58,892 nt of DNA, from positions 137,269-196,160 of the forward strand of contig NZ_QREG01000010.1 in assembly GCF_003386095.1 (NCBI RefSeq). Reading direction: 5' to 3'. Of the stretch, positions 20,365 to 28,916 are shown piece by piece. Below the pieces are notes generated by a model. The model made no database searches, had not been told where the DNA came from, and worked only from the letters and a program-made list of their open reading frames with translations. The stretch's first letter is position 1. Every line of letters starts with the position of its first letter. Source of the DNA: Marinoscillum furvescens DSM 4134. GTDB taxonomy: Bacteria > Bacteroidota > Bacteroidia > Cytophagales > Cyclobacteriaceae. Made by a program: the position numbers and the translations under genes.

Positions 20365-22293
20365 ATGAAAACGAAAATAAATATTCGGATTATTGGCCTG
20401 GCAATGCTTGTGTTTTCAAGCGTTTCCTGTGCTGATTTTGTAGACGTAGTACCTGATAATATTGCCGTGATAGAAGATGCCTTCAAAACACGGGATCAGG
20501 CGGAGAACTTCCTGGCATCACTGTATGGCGACTTACCGAGCTTTGCAAGTGAAGTTAACCCCGCACTATTGGCTGGAGATGAGATCGCTGTAAATGACGA
20601 CCAGGCATTCGGTAGAGGTTATTATACCATGCAAAGAGGTGGTCAGGGATATCCCCGTCCGGTTTTAGCTTATATGGGCAGTACAGATCAAAGCAAGGCC
20701 AACTCGGTATCTAACCTGTACATCCCTCTTCGAAACTGTAACATCTTCCTGGAAAATGTGGATTTACCATTTGACCTGACGCTGGGAGAGCGCATTCGCT
20801 GGACAGCAGAGGCCAAATTTCTAAAGGCATACTACCACTTTTACCTCATGCGCATGTACGGTCCCATTCCTATTGTGCGTGAAAACATAGAGGTGAGTGA
20901 AGGAGTAGATGCAGTGCGTGTATCACGTGAGCCAGTAGATGTGGTGACTGACTACATCGTACAGCTTTTGGATGAAGCCATTCCTTACCTGCCGCTGACC
21001 ATCAGCAACCCTGAGGAGATGGGAAGAGCTACAGCGCCAGCTGCAGCAGCTATCAAAGCCAGAGTGCTGATGCTTGCTGCCAGTCCGTTGTTCAACGGAA
21101 ACTCTGACTACAGCGGATTTGTAGATGCTGAAGGTCGTGAGCTTATCAACACTTCTTATGATCCACAAAAGTGGTCTAAAGCGGCTGCCGCTTGTGATTC
21201 AGCCATTATGCTGGCGCACTCTGCAGGGCATTCGCTCTACACGTTCAAGGAAGGACTAGACACCTGGTCAGATACCACCATTTTGGAGTTGTCCATTCGT
21301 GGTAGTGTGACCGACAGATGGAACGAAGAGCTCATCTGGGGTGCCTCAGGACGTACGGTGAGTGGAGGTATGCAGGGCAACTGCCAGGCACGGATCCACC
21401 CAGACCTTACTTCAGAGTACATAGAAAGTGTAGGTAGCAACTGGGCTCCTACCATGCGTATAGCTGAGATGTTTTACTCTCAGAATGGAGTACCTATCGA
21501 AGAAGACCCGTCTTATGACTATACCAATAGGTTTTCACTGCGCGCAGTTACAGAGGCTGACAATGCAGACCTGTACCTAAAAACCGGCGAAGAAACTGCC
21601 ATTCTGCACCAGTTTAGAGAGCCTAGATTCTATGCATCGCTTGGTTTTGACCAGGGCAAGTGGTTTGGCCATGGTATTATCAATCCAGAAGATGCCTATG
21701 TCGTAAATGCCAAAAACAAAGAACTCGCCGGATACTTTGGCGGGGTGCGCTACTCACGTACAGGCTACTGGCCTAAGAAGCTGGTATGGTATACCAACTT
21801 CCAGACCGTGTCTGGTGGTCGTGGATACACGAGCAGACCATACCCATTCCCTGTGGTGCGTCTGGCTGATCTCTACCTCATGTATGCTGAGGCCCTCAAC
21901 GAGTCTGGCCAAACGGGTGCCGCTTATGAGTGGATAGATGCTGTGCGCGAGCGTGCAGGACTAGACGGTGTGGTACAGTCATGGGCCAATCACTCCAACA
22001 ACCCCAGCAAGCCGCTCTCTGCCGAAGGACTCAGAGAAATCATTCAGCGTGAGCGCATGATTGAGTTGGTGTTCGAAGGGCAGCGCTTCTGGGATTTGAG
22101 AAGATGGAAACTGGCTTCTGAGTACCTAAACACTCCGATTAGAGGATGGAACATCTTCGGTGAAGAAACGGAGGACTACTACAAAGTAGTGACCACCGGA
22201 AACTTCCAGTTTTTGAATAGATACTATCTATGGCCAATCTCTGAGCACGATCTGATCACGAATTCGAACCTGATCCAAAGCCCAGGCTGGTGA
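20365..22293 (+). CDS. SusD/RagB-family glycan-binding surface lipoprotein
   Basis: Lid of the SusC transporter that binds glycans at the cell surface. It is 642 residues with lipoprotein signal FSSVSC (Cys22). TPR-type helices surround the SusD fold; recognisable blocks include RWTAEAKFLKAYYHFYLMRMYGPIP (seen as AEAKFLKAYYHFYLMRMYG) and the C-terminal RERMIELVFEGQRFWDLRRWK (seen as ERMIELVFEGQRFWDLRRW), both diagnostic of SusD/RagB. It starts 9 bp after SusC and its stop overlaps the next gene. Confidence 0.96.
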   Translation: MKTKINIRIIGLAMLVFSSVSCADFVDVVPDNIAVIEDAFKTRDQAENFLASLYGDLPSFASEVNPALLAGDEIAVNDDQAFGRGYYTMQRGGQGYPRPVLAYMGSTDQSKANSVSNLYIPLRNCNIFLENVDLPFDLTLGERIRWTAEAKFLKAYYHFYLMRMYGPIPIVRENIEVSEGVDAVRVSREPVDVVTDYIVQLLDEAIPYLPLTISNPEEMGRATAPAAAAIKARVLMLAASPLFNGNSDYSGFVDAEGRELINTSYDPQKWSKAAAACDSAIMLAHSAGHSLYTFKEGLDTWSDTTILELSIRGSVTDRWNEELIWGASGRTVSGGMQGNCQARIHPDLTSEYIESVGSNWAPTMRIAEMFYSQNGVPIEEDPSYDYTNRFSLRAVTEADNADLYLKTGEETAILHQFREPRFYASLGFDQGKWFGHGIINPEDAYVVNAKNKELAGYFGGVRYSRTGYWPKKLVWYTNFQTVSGGRGYTSRPYPFPVVRLADLYLMYAEALNESGQTGAAYEWIDAVRERAGLDGVVQSWANHSNNPSKPLSAEGLREIIQRERMIELVFEGQRFWDLRRWKLASEYLNTPIRGWNIFGEETEDYYKVVTTGNFQFLNRYYLWPISEHDLITNSNLIQSPGW

Positions 22294-23534
22294 TGATTAA
22301 AAACCTGAAAAAAATGAAAAACTTAAGCTATATAATATTATGTGTTGGGCTGGTTTTTTCTTCTTGTGCCGAGGAAGACACAAGAGGAATCAATCGGTCG
22401 GATAGCGAGGCTCCTTCACCCATTAGTAATCCGGTGGTGACCAACCGACCCGGAGGGGCGAAAATTGAGTACAAAATCCCTAAGGATGATGACTTGCTCT
22501 ATGTACAGGCGCAGTATGAGCTTGCTTCTGGCGAAATAGAAGTACGTAAGTCTTCTATTTTCAAAAACTACGTGATAGTGGAAGGGCTGCGCGAAGCAGA
22601 GACTTCTAAGGAAGTGAAGCTGCAGGCTGTGGATCGCAGTGGCAACATGTCTGAGCCTGTTACGGTAGACATCAGTCCCGAAACTGCTCCTATCGATATA
22701 CTCTTTGAGACCATCGAGCTGTTGGGAGACTTTGGTGGAGTGCGTATGAACTATGACAACAGCAACCTCCTAAACGCTGAAATCCAGCTGCATGTGAGGG
22801 ATTCTGTGTCTGGCCTCATGACTTACAATCAGTCTGTGTTTATCAGCAATGATCAGTTCGATTTCCATGTCTTCAGACCGTTTGAGTCTACAGACTCTAT
22901 GGAAGTAGGTGTGCAGATTATTGACCGATGGGACAACGTGACCGAACTAAAAACGGCAATGGTGAAACCACTAAAAGAGGAACAAATACCGCTTTCCAGT
23001 TATGCGGATATTGTGCTCGAAGGTGATCAAATCGCTGCTTTTACGTGGGAGCTGTTTTATCTCTACGACGCAAGTGTAGGTGGCAAGGGCTACCACACCG
23101 GACAATCGGAGCCGGGCCATATCGTGCCACCATATGTAGAGCCCTACCATATGTTTACGCTAGACCTCAAAAAGCCTCGTGTGCTCAGTAGGTTTAAGTT
23201 TTGGCAGCGTCAGGGCTCCAGATGGGCTTACAACCATGGTAACCCTAAATCCTTTGAAATCTGGGGTGTGGATGAGCTGCCTGCTGACAATGGTGCCTCT
23301 ATGGAGAACAATGGCTGGGTACTACTGGTGCCAGATGGTAAGACCATCAAGCCTTCAGGGCTGCCTCCAGGGACCAACTCTGCCGAGGATGTAGCTGCTG
23401 CAGCTGCAGGCCATGAGCTGGCTGTGGTAGACCGTACACCAGTGAGATATGTACGATTTGTATGTTTCGAAAGCTGGTCAGGTGGTAAGTTTTTCCACTT
23501 AATGGAGCTCAATGCCTGGGGCGGTAGCGATTAA
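22293..23534 (+). CDS. Surface lipoprotein with DUF4959/DUF5126/DUF5000-like domains (SusE position)
   Basis: 413 residues from ATG 22293, which overlaps the SusD stop by one base (TGATG). A start at 22314 is also possible and gives the same lipoprotein signal (LVFSSC). After lipidation come fibronectin-like modules (about 45-130, 135-235) and a C-terminal discoidin-like sandwich (about 250-413) with repeated Trp and YVRFVCFESWSGGKFFHLMEL. This architecture is common in the third gene of SusCD operons and is thought to bind the target glycan at the surface. The ligand is unknown. Confidence 0.8.
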   Translation: MIKNLKKMKNLSYIILCVGLVFSSCAEEDTRGINRSDSEAPSPISNPVVTNRPGGAKIEYKIPKDDDLLYVQAQYELASGEIEVRKSSIFKNYVIVEGLREAETSKEVKLQAVDRSGNMSEPVTVDISPETAPIDILFETIELLGDFGGVRMNYDNSNLLNAEIQLHVRDSVSGLMTYNQSVFISNDQFDFHVFRPFESTDSMEVGVQIIDRWDNVTELKTAMVKPLKEEQIPLSSYADIVLEGDQIAAFTWELFYLYDASVGGKGYHTGQSEPGHIVPPYVEPYHMFTLDLKKPRVLSRFKFWQRQGSRWAYNHGNPKSFEIWGVDELPADNGASMENNGWVLLVPDGKTIKPSGLPPGTNSAEDVAAAAAGHELAVVDRTPVRYVRFVCFESWSGGKFFHLMELNAWGGSD

Positions 23535-23552
23535 TCAAAACCTGAACTAAAC

Positions 23553-24251
23553 ATGATTGAAATGAAATTCAAGAATATAAAATCAATGGTGGTTGCCTTA
23601 TGTGCAACCGCCTTGATATCCTGCGAAACTACCAGCGAGACGTTCGCTGAGTTTTCGACCATACCTGAGGTGATTTACATCGGTAAAGCCGATTCTGTGA
23701 TGGTATCTCATGGATACGAAGAGTTGGAGTTGGGCATACGGTTCAATTCGGACCCCAAAATCACAGCAGGAATGGTGCTGATAGATGGTACAGATTCTTC
23801 GAAGTTTGAGATAACCCGCAAAAATGATGGCGTGGATACCGCGTATCACAAGTTTGCGATACCTGAAGGGCAATACTCGCTGGCTGTATACATGCTAGAT
23901 GATGACGGCAATAAGTCAGTGTCTAAGGAAGTGGCGGCCATCTCTTATGGCCCCAACTATCAAAGTGTACTGCTTGCCAGAAAGGTAAACTCTGTAAGCA
24001 TAGCTTCGGATTCATTGAGTGTGAAATGGGCTACAGCTGACCCTGTTTCTGGTATAGTGTCTTCTCAGATCACTTACCCGGATGCTAGTGGCAGCACTGT
24101 GACCGTAGTAGTGCCTAATGACGAAACAGAAACCAAAATAGGTGATTTTCAGGCTGGACGTACGCTCGAAGTACAGAGCTTCTACCATCCTACAGAAAGC
24201 GCTTACTATGACTTCCCTAGCGAAGTAGATGAGCACGCTATACCTGAATAG
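23553..24251 (+). CDS. DUF4998-like lipoprotein, last gene of the SusCD operon
   Basis: 232 residues, with a lipoprotein signal ending ATALISC (Cys about 24). The mature part begins with a beta-strand-rich domain (IPEVIYIGKADSVMVSHG) typical of DUF4998 proteins found beside SusCD, followed by a fibronectin-like segment (about 140-225). It is probably another surface glycan-binding or accessory lipoprotein. It lies 18 bp after the previous gene and is followed by a strong terminator, so it closes the operon. No catalytic motif is visible. Confidence 0.7.
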   Translation: MIEMKFKNIKSMVVALCATALISCETTSETFAEFSTIPEVIYIGKADSVMVSHGYEELELGIRFNSDPKITAGMVLIDGTDSSKFEITRKNDGVDTAYHKFAIPEGQYSLAVYMLDDDGNKSVSKEVAAISYGPNYQSVLLARKVNSVSIASDSLSVKWATADPVSGIVSSQITYPDASGSTVTVVVPNDETETKIGDFQAGRTLEVQSFYHPTESAYYDFPSEVDEHAIPE

Positions 24252-24274
24252 TTAATAAAATTGCAGTTTACCAG

Positions 24275-24305
24275 AAAGGGCTATCGGGAGGTAGCCCTTT
24301 TTTTG
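24275..24305 (+). terminator. Rho-independent terminator of the SusCD operon
   Basis: AAAGGGCTA (24275-24283) pairs perfectly with TAGCCCTTT (24292-24300), loop 8 nt, followed by a run of T to 24304. Confidence 0.85.
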
Positions 24306-24363
24306 TCCTATCAGCTGCCTTCTGGCGCTTTTGCCCTTTGGCATTCCAAGGCCTTGCTCCACA

Positions 24364-24615
24364 GAGCTACGTGCTCTCCGGCTAGCTACCACTCCCAATA
24401 GCACCGCTACCGGGCGGATATTGATAGCTACCAGCTATCCATGAGACCTACCAGGCCGCAGGTCACAGCTACGGCTCAGCAATCACAGCTACCGACCCAC
24501 AAGTGACAGCTACCACCTATAAACGGCAGCTACGGGCTGAAAAACGACAGCTACCACGTAAAAATCACAGCTACGGGCTGAAAAGTGGCAGCTACGGCCA
24601 AAAAACCGCAGCTAC
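24364..24615. repeat. Helically phased array of 13 CAGCTAC-like cores
   Basis: GCTAC (once CCTAC) occurs with its first base at 24366, 24385, 24406, 24427, 24447, 24468, 24488, 24509, 24529, 24550, 24570, 24591 and 24611. The intervals are 19, 21, 21, 20, 21, 20, 21, 20, 21, 20, 21 and 20 bp. The last eight cores are all CAGCTAC. The spacer right half is increasingly A-rich (runs of 4-6 A) toward the right end. The alternation of 20 and 21 gives a 41-bp higher-order unit, which is not a multiple of 3, so the array is not coding. It sits between a plus-strand terminator and the 3' end of the convergent haloperoxidase gene. Nothing in the known feature types explains it. Confidence 0.85.
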
Positions 24616-24667
24616 GGCGTAGGCGTCAGGGTGTGGGCTATCCGACAGCCTGCGGTATGCACATGGC

Positions 24668-27600
24668 TTATTGGATCAGTACTTTCACTGTATGGTGGCG
24701 GGTCTTTAGCAGGTATAGGCCAGGGCTGAGTCTGGGCAAGGCTACGCTCCATGCTCCTGCACCAGTAGGCTGCACCTGCTGTAGTCGGTAGCATTTGCCC
24801 TGCATGTCTACCAGCGTGAGGTCACTGATGGCCGCTGCTGTGCAGTTGGTGAGGGTCAGTGTTTCACCGCTTGATGCAGGGTTGGGGTATAGGCTCACCT
24901 GACCGCCAGATGTGGCGCCCAGCACAGTAGGGACAAAGTAAGATGTACCATGCTCAAACGCCTGAACACCGATTTTTTCGCCGATCAGGCGGCCGGGGAT
25001 ATCATCTACAGGCGGGTGTATACCTCCCCATATACGCGACAGGCTGCACTGGTCGGAAGCATCGCGGTAGGTAGCCCACTGCAGTACCACATTCTGGCTG
25101 GGGCCTTCTTCAAAGACAAGAAATTCATTTTTTCGTGCTACAAACTCTCCCATACCTCCGGGGAAATAAGCGTCTCCGGTGATCAGGGTGAGCATCTCTG
25201 CTGCAGCACGCGAAAAGGTAGAGTGCCCAGACACATAGCCTGCAAATGGTGGCGTCACGAAAGAGGGGCGTTGGTAGGGCCACCAGTTTTCGGCCAGGAT
25301 CCAGCCCACACCAGCCTGATCATAGCGGGTGTCTTTGATGGCAGAGTGGCCTTTCCAGCTTTTGAGTTTGATTTTTCCCACATGGGACCGGTCTTCACCC
25401 GCCAGTGGGTCGTCAGTACCTACCAGCTCTATAAAGCCCGGCACCAGCGGTATGCCACCAGCATCATAGCTGGGTAGGCTGGGGTCAGTACTTTGGCCTC
25501 TTGCTGCCATATACCTGATCGCCGATATGGGGCGCACATAGTCGTACCAGCCCTTGATGCTCCATGCGGTGATGGCGGCATCATGCATGGCTCCACCCAG
25601 CAGAAAGTAGGATTTCACATCCCACTCCAGGTTTCCCAGTTCAGGGCCCTTGCCTTGTAGTTTTTTTACAAGCGCCGGATGGTCACTTACGTAGTTGAGT
25701 AGTGTAAACCAGTGGCCTGGAGGGGTTTCAGAGTCGGGGCCATCTGCCCAAAACTCCGCCAGTACACGTGTGTAGTCGCCCCTGGGGACCAGCTGCTCTT
25801 CATAGGGTAGGTTGGTGTGTGGGTTTTTTGCGTAGCCTTTGCTCACGTCTCCACCAGCGGTATACTGGTAAAACTGATTGTATTGATCAAAAGCCGTAGG
25901 GAGGTCTTCCAGCGCTATATTGCCCATACTGCGAGGTGAGATGTCCCACAGCACCCCATCCGTAGGGTCCAGGTGTGAGCTCCATAGGGCTACCAGGGCG
26001 AAGTTCCACTGAAACAGCTCGGAGGATACAGTCTCCTGCATGGTGTCTAGCAGGGGAGGTGCTCCCGGATCAAAGTGCACCCGGTATTCACCGTCATTGC
26101 GGGTATGCACTGCCGCCTGATGGTCTGCCAGAGCAAAGCCCTGCACGGTGCCCCATTCCGGGCTTAAAAACTCCGGCGTGTTGCCAGCTACAGGGTTGCC
26201 AGCCTGGTCTATAAAGGTGCGAAGCTGCAGTGGCTGCCATCGGTTGGGGGCGCTCATGCTGGCATTGCCCGGGTTGTGTGGCACCAATGGAGCATTTGCA
26301 GGCTCATAAAAGGCATTGTCATACCCCGTACTTTCTCTGGCGCCATCCGTTTGGCCGTATTGGATGAGCTCCTGAGCAATGAAGTTTCCCAGTGCGGCAG
26401 GACCATCATCAGGGTTGGTGGCTGTATAGTTCGGGTCATAGCCGAGGTTTTGCATCAGCTGGTCCATGAGCCGATAGGTCTCATGCCTTCCCGGTGAGTG
26501 GGCAAAGCGGTGTTTGAGCAGCCGATATACCGCATAGCTCATGGTTTGGCGTAGGTTTTCCTCACTAGCTGCAGGCCTTTGGCTGGGAAAGGTACTTTGG
26601 TAGTTGCCTACCACATTGCCCAGCAGGTAGGGTTGTGCTTTTTCGGGGTGGTAGAGTGCCCAGGCGTCATACATGGCCACACTTGCGTGAAAGAGGTTGC
26701 GGGCATGCACCGTGGGTCTGGCATAGTCGCTGCGGATGGCTTCCAGCAGCACTTCATTCCATAGCCTGGCTATACTATGGCTGGTGTCACTGGTGCTGGC
26801 ATGGAGGCTGATGGCCAAATGCGACCCCTCACTGTGGCAGTTTTGGTCAGCTGCGGTTAGTTGCACAAGCCCCGATGCTCCCAGGCCCCATTTTACGCGA
26901 ATGCGGCTCGTGCTTTGTCCTTCGATGATGGTACCTCCGGTCACCGTCCAGTGGTAGTCAGTAAGCGATGCTTCGGGATAGCTATAAGATTCGGTAGCCA
27001 GGTTTGCCGGCTGAGGATTACCGCTGATCGGGTGAGAGGGCAGGTAGCTGCAGGTGTTGTTGTAGCCTGTGGCATTGGGGTCGTAGTTGCATGATTTGGG
27101 GTCTGGGCAGCCCAGCACCTTGCTAGCGCCCACATCGAGTAGCTCAGGAGCAGCACCTTCGCGGAGGAGATAGGATTGGTTGATTTCCAGGCCCGATAGT
27201 TCCTGAACGCCTCCCAGCGGCCAGGTGATTTTTAGTTGGGTGATTTGGGTAGCTGTACCCAGCCCAAAGTGTACTGGCTTTAAGTTTTGGGCCATAAAAT
27301 CCGCACCGGTAAAATAGCGGTGCTGTACGCCCTGGTCGGTAGTGAGCTCCAGCCGTGTGCCTATAGCACTACGGTTAGACTGTGAGCCCTCCAGCCAGAG
27401 CTGCAGCCAGCCTTTGTTAGCCGGGGTAGAGTCCTGCAGTAGGGTGTTTTCATAAAAATGCATGATGTCGTCACTGTTGCTGATGAGCACATCCTGGTCG
27501 CCATCATTGTCATAGTCAAACACCGCCAGGCCATTGGCATTGCCTTCCCTTTCCAGGCCCCAGGTGGTAGTAGCATTAGAAAACCTCAGGGTGTCGCTAT

Positions 27601-28681
27601 CCAGGTGGTTTTCGTACAGGTAGTTTTCTGCTGCAGATACAAAGCCATTCACTACAAAGAGGTCTTCATCCGCGTCATGGTCAAAATCAAAAAACTCCGT
27701 TCCCCAGGCCCATCCGGTTTCCCATATATCCAGCGCCTCGGCAGCATCGGTATAGGTGCCATCCCCGTTGTTTAGGTAAAACGCACTGCTGATGATGTCG
27801 CTGATGTACATGTCAAACTGCCCATCGTTGTTTGGATCACCATAGGCTATGCCCATGTCGTCATTGTCGCCAGCCACCTGATATTCAGCAGCCCTGTCTA
27901 CAAAGCCCGCTTCGCCGGTGTTGATATACAGCCGATTGACCAGCCCAAAATCATTGGCCACCATCAGGTCCATGAGGCCGTCCTCGTTGGCATCCAGAGG
28001 GTAGCTCATCCAGGAGGGATCAAAGTTGGATTGTTCGTTTGCAGGATAATACTGCGACTCGTGTAGGCCTTCCGCTCTGGTGACTTCCGTAAATGTGCCG
28101 TCCTGATTATTGCGGTAGAGCATATTACTGGCGCAGCCACCCCACTTGGAGATGTACAGGTCCAAAAAACCGTCGTTGTTGTAGTCAAACCAGGTAGCCC
28201 CTACATTCCAGCAGTTGTTGGTTTCCGGCAGGTTGCTTTGTGCAGTGATGTCAAAAAACTGAAGGTTTCCCATGTTTTGGTAGAGCTGCACATGGTATAC
28301 GCTAGTGAGCAGCAGGTCGGGCAGCCCGTCATTGTTAAAGTCACCCCAGGAGGCGCCGCCTTTCATACCCGGGTATTGCCCAAAGGGTAGCTCACCATAG
28401 TCAAAGGCGCTGTAGATGCCCGATGCCTCGGTAATGTCTGTAAAGGTGCCGTCATTGTTGTTGAGATACAGGCGGCTTTCCATGCCCTGTGCGGATTGCT
28501 CCATGTCCTGCCTCACTACTGCAAATAAGTCCAGGTCAAAGTCTCCGTCTATGTCAGCCAGAGCTATGCCATTGATGTCTTTTACCTGATCCAGCCCGGC
28601 TTGCCGCTCTATGGGTCTGAATCCCTGGCTAAACAAGGTGATGCCGTGTAGGATGAACGTAAGAGCCAGTAAATGTTTCAT
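24668..28681 (-). CDS. FG-GAP/ASPIC protein fused to a vanadium-haloperoxidase-like PAP2 domain, T9SS substrate
   Basis: Large secreted protein of 1337 residues. Order: signal peptide (about 1-19); FG-GAP/VCBS repeats with Ca-binding DxDxDxD-like loops (about 25-410, for example DIDGDFDLDLF and DYDNDGDQDVL); ASPIC/UnbV-like domain (about 430-510); a small Cys-containing and PKD-like linker (about 525-625); haloperoxidase/PAP2 domain (about 640-1250); T9SS C-terminal domain (about 1262-1337, LYPNPASSGE). All three vanadate/phosphate-site motifs are seen: K1043-x6-R1050-P, S1151-G-H1153, and S-R-x5-H1222-x3-D. It could be a haloperoxidase or an acid phosphatase; the sequence alone does not decide. 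It is a monocistronic minus-strand gene that converges on the SusCD operon. Confidence 0.88.
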   Translation of the reverse strand: MKHLLALTFILHGITLFSQGFRPIERQAGLDQVKDINGIALADIDGDFDLDLFAVVRQDMEQSAQGMESRLYLNNNDGTFTDITEASGIYSAFDYGELPFGQYPGMKGGASWGDFNNDGLPDLLLTSVYHVQLYQNMGNLQFFDITAQSNLPETNNCWNVGATWFDYNNDGFLDLYISKWGGCASNMLYRNNQDGTFTEVTRAEGLHESQYYPANEQSNFDPSWMSYPLDANEDGLMDLMVANDFGLVNRLYINTGEAGFVDRAAEYQVAGDNDDMGIAYGDPNNDGQFDMYISDIISSAFYLNNGDGTYTDAAEALDIWETGWAWGTEFFDFDHDADEDLFVVNGFVSAAENYLYENHLDSDTLRFSNATTTWGLEREGNANGLAVFDYDNDGDQDVLISNSDDIMHFYENTLLQDSTPANKGWLQLWLEGSQSNRSAIGTRLELTTDQGVQHRYFTGADFMAQNLKPVHFGLGTATQITQLKITWPLGGVQELSGLEINQSYLLREGAAPELLDVGASKVLGCPDPKSCNYDPNATGYNNTCSYLPSHPISGNPQPANLATESYSYPEASLTDYHWTVTGGTIIEGQSTSRIRVKWGLGASGLVQLTAADQNCHSEGSHLAISLHASTSDTSHSIARLWNEVLLEAIRSDYARPTVHARNLFHASVAMYDAWALYHPEKAQPYLLGNVVGNYQSTFPSQRPAASEENLRQTMSYAVYRLLKHRFAHSPGRHETYRLMDQLMQNLGYDPNYTATNPDDGPAALGNFIAQELIQYGQTDGARESTGYDNAFYEPANAPLVPHNPGNASMSAPNRWQPLQLRTFIDQAGNPVAGNTPEFLSPEWGTVQGFALADHQAAVHTRNDGEYRVHFDPGAPPLLDTMQETVSSELFQWNFALVALWSSHLDPTDGVLWDISPRSMGNIALEDLPTAFDQYNQFYQYTAGGDVSKGYAKNPHTNLPYEEQLVPRGDYTRVLAEFWADGPDSETPPGHWFTLLNYVSDHPALVKKLQGKGPELGNLEWDVKSYFLLGGAMHDAAITAWSIKGWYDYVRPISAIRYMAARGQSTDPSLPSYDAGGIPLVPGFIELVGTDDPLAGEDRSHVGKIKLKSWKGHSAIKDTRYDQAGVGWILAENWWPYQRPSFVTPPFAGYVSGHSTFSRAAAEMLTLITGDAYFPGGMGEFVARKNEFLVFEEGPSQNVVLQWATYRDASDQCSLSRIWGGIHPPVDDIPGRLIGEKIGVQAFEHGTSYFVPTVLGATSGGQVSLYPNPASSGETLTLTNCTAAAISDLTLVDMQGKCYRLQQVQPTGAGAWSVALPRLSPGLYLLKTRHHTVKVLIQ

Positions 28682-28766
28682 CTTAATCGTATTGGTACGG
28701 AGGTTGAGTGGGGTATAGGCGCCAGCTTACATGGGTAGGGCAATATGTGGTATTTAAAGCAAAAAA

Positions 28767-28793
28767 GCCCGGTATTCGATGTGAATACCGGGC
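28767..28793 (-). terminator. Terminator of the modular T9SS gene
   Basis: GCCCGGTATTC (28767-28777) and GAATACCGGGC (28783-28793) are perfectly complementary over 11 bp with a 5-nt loop. Read on the minus strand the hairpin is followed by six T (28766-28761), so it ends transcription of the gene that stops at 28917. Confidence 0.88.
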
Positions 28794-28916
28794 GATCTTA
28801 ACCAAACTACTTACATTTTAGCTTTCACAGCTAGTCAGTTTTGTAAAGAAAGCTCCAGGTCCCTGGGACCCGGAGCGATTTTGACAATTACCTGGTAATT
28901 GTCCGCCTTAGTATTC

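Noticed and set aside
24364-24615. CRISPR array
   Set aside because: Units are 20-21 bp in total with 7-bp cores, far below CRISPR repeat and spacer lengths, and no cas genes are present.
24364-24615. Coding tandem repeat
   Set aside because: The 20/21 alternation (41 bp per pair) breaks any reading frame.
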